A stretch of DNA of 8,029 bases from Pseudomonadota bacterium (GTDB lineage Bacteria > Pseudomonadota > Alphaproteobacteria > Rhizobiales > Xanthobacteraceae), in NCBI GenBank assembly GCA_021779635.1, contig JAJYAH010000298.1, forward strand, positions 1-8,029. The letters run 5' to 3'. The position numbers and the translations under genes were made by a program. Position 1 is the stretch's first letter. The number at the start of each line of letters is the position of its first letter. Shown here piece after piece: positions 7,117 through 8,029 of this stretch. A model generated the notes under the pieces. The model was not told where the DNA came from. It searched no databases and saw nothing but the letters and a program-made list of their open reading frames with translations.

Positions 7117-7931
7117 CGGCTCTGGGCATGGAAAAATACGCGACAGCTTCCGTCGAAGTCCGGGAAGACGTCGAGATTATCTCGCTGAACCGCCCCGACG
7201 CACTCAACGCGGTGACGCCGGCGATGATCGACGAACTCACGGAATATTTTTCCGGGCTTCATCAACGCTTGACGACGCGAGTCGTCATACTCAAGGGCAA
7301 TGGACGGGCGTTCTGCGCGGGAGCCGAACTCGGATCGGAGGCGTTTTCCTCCCCCGGCGAAGGACGTCCACAACGTCAATTCCAGATGCAGCAGCGTTAT
7401 TCGGGCGTGATCCGGCTGATGCGAAGCTGCCCGCAGCCGATTATCGCGCTGGTTCAGGGCGCCGCATGCGGCGCCGGCTTTTCGCTGGTGCTGGCCTCGG
7501 ATGTGCGCTTCGCCGCACCCGAAGCCCGGATGAATGCAGCCTATATTCGTGTCGGCGTCGGCGGTTGCGACATGGGATCCGGATATTTATTGCCGCGGCT
7601 TATCGGACTTTCGGTGGCGTCCGAATTGTTGCTCACCGGACGCTTTCTTGGCGCCGACCGGGCAAAGGCCGTAGGGCTGGTCAGTGACGTGGTACCGGCC
7701 GACCGACTGCTCGAGACCGGTCTTGAATTTGCCGCAGAGATGGCCCGCACCTCCCCGATGGGACTGCGGTTGACCAAGCAGGCGCTGAACGCTTTGATCG
7801 ACGCCCCCAGTCTCGACACCGCGCTGATGATCGAGGATCGACAACAGGTCATCCTGCTGGAAACAAGCGATCACCGCGAAGCGGTCGCAGCCTTTCGGGA
7901 GAAGCGGCCGCCGAACTATCGCGATCAATGA
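7113..7931 (+). CDS. Crotonase-family protein (enoyl-CoA hydratase/isomerase-like), atypical active site
   Basis: A 272-residue acyl-CoA enzyme with the crotonase fold: the N-terminal strand EIISLNRPDALNAV (21-34), the CoA/oxyanion segment GRAFCAGAEL (64-73), the second oxyanion segment AACGAGFSLVLASD (117-130), the core segment GVGGCDMGSGYLLPRLIG (148-165), and TGRFLGADRAKAVGLVSDVV (175-194). Aligning by eye with rat enoyl-CoA hydratase, the catalytic Glu144 (in GGGCEL) is replaced by S124 and Glu164 (in QPE) by about Y144, so classical water addition is doubtful. D153 aligns with the Asp204 that dienoyl-CoA isomerase uses, which suggests isomerase, hydrolase or another crotonase chemistry; the reaction is unassigned. 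The ATG overlaps the previous stop (ATGA) and has no good Shine-Dalgarno sequence, implying translational coupling; a second in-frame ATG at 7128 is possible. Length is normal for the family. Confidence 0.9.
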   Translation: MTALGMEKYATASVEVREDVEIISLNRPDALNAVTPAMIDELTEYFSGLHQRLTTRVVILKGNGRAFCAGAELGSEAFSSPGEGRPQRQFQMQQRYSGVIRLMRSCPQPIIALVQGAACGAGFSLVLASDVRFAAPEARMNAAYIRVGVGGCDMGSGYLLPRLIGLSVASELLLTGRFLGADRAKAVGLVSDVVPADRLLETGLEFAAEMARTSPMGLRLTKQALNALIDAPSLDTALMIEDRQQVILLETSDHREAVAAFREKRPPNYRDQ

Positions 7932-7937
7932 TCGCGA
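7919..7937. repeat. 19-bp palindrome across the crotonase stop codon
   Basis: TCGCGATCA and its exact reverse complement TGATCGCGA flank a single A at 7928; the TGA stop codon (7929-7931) belongs to the right arm. As RNA it could form a 7-bp stem with a 5-nt loop. No T-run follows, so it is not a textbook intrinsic terminator; it could be a weak terminator, an mRNA 3' stabiliser or a protein site. An 11-bp direct repeat, ATCGCGAAGAA, occurs at 7931-7941 and again at 7970-7980. Confidence 0.5.
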
Positions 7938-8029
7938 AGAAGGCTGTTCTGTTTCCCGATGCTCGAGCCATCGCGAAGAATCCAATTCGAGAACCTAACC
8001 GCTCTCGAAAAATCACGCTTGCGACGTCG
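7938..8029. other. Right-edge sequence with no supported gene
   Basis: The last 92 bases include the second copy of the ATCGCGAAGAA repeat (7970-7980). An ATG at 7959 opens a plus-strand frame that runs off the window edge after 23 codons, but it lacks a Shine-Dalgarno sequence and is too short to judge. I see no promoter, RNA gene or terminator that I can support. Confidence 0.4.

Noticed and set aside
7959..8029. Start of a further plus-strand gene at the right edge
   Set aside because: No ribosome binding site, only 23 codons visible, and no recognisable protein features.
1..8029. CRISPR arrays, tRNA/rRNA genes, insertion sequences, integrase or phage genes
   Set aside because: No regularly spaced repeats, cloverleaf-like segments, transposase motifs or terminal inverted repeats were seen; nearly all bases are accounted for by metabolic genes.

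Overview
The window comes from a GC-rich genome with strong G/C preference at third codon positions, short intergenic gaps and Shine-Dalgarno starts (some GTG). The protein types point to an alphaproteobacterium of the Bradyrhizobium/Rhodopseudomonas kind: a single-chain indolepyruvate ferredoxin oxidoreductase ending in a DUF6537-type region, a stand-alone LivK-like binding protein and an ACMSD-like amidohydrolase. This placement is inference from protein character only; no rRNA or other marker is present.

Layout. At the left edge, on the minus strand, lies the N-terminal part (183 codons) of a BphA4/rhodocoxin-reductase-type FAD- and NAD(P)H-dependent ferredoxin reductase; its C-terminus is outside the window. 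A 166-bp divergent intergenic region (550-715) separates it from a rightward series of five genes: an ACMSD-family metal-dependent amidohydrolase/decarboxylase (716-1708), a small unrecognised protein with an ambiguous reading frame (1739-2233), a 1158-residue indolepyruvate ferredoxin oxidoreductase fusion (2280-5756), a periplasmic branched-chain-amino-acid-type ABC substrate-binding protein (5890-7116), and a crotonase-family protein (7113-7931) whose start overlaps the preceding stop in ATGA. The last 98 bases hold no supported gene.

How it may work together (inference). The content looks like an accessory catabolic cluster for an aromatic or other 2-oxo/carboxylic compound: the binding protein would capture the substrate, the amidohydrolase could remove a carboxyl group or hydrolyse a ring product, the oxidoreductase would oxidatively decarboxylate a 2-oxoacid (classically an arylpyruvate) to an acyl-CoA while reducing ferredoxin, and the crotonase-like protein would act on an acyl-CoA. 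The divergent ferredoxin reductase could exchange electrons between that ferredoxin and NAD(P), or could serve an oxygenase outside the window. No ferredoxin, permease or ABC ATPase gene is present here.

The most useful non-coding observation is that the two real intergenic regions on the plus strand carry a near-identical element (exact 10-mer CTGCTTGTAA inside a 25-bp stretch matching at 19 positions), ending 54 and 59 nt before the start codons of the amidohydrolase and the binding protein. It is a candidate shared promoter or operator tying the two transcription units together. Other points of interest are the crotonase lacking both canonical glutamates, the two overlapping frames at 1705-2233, and a near-perfect palindrome over the last stop codon.
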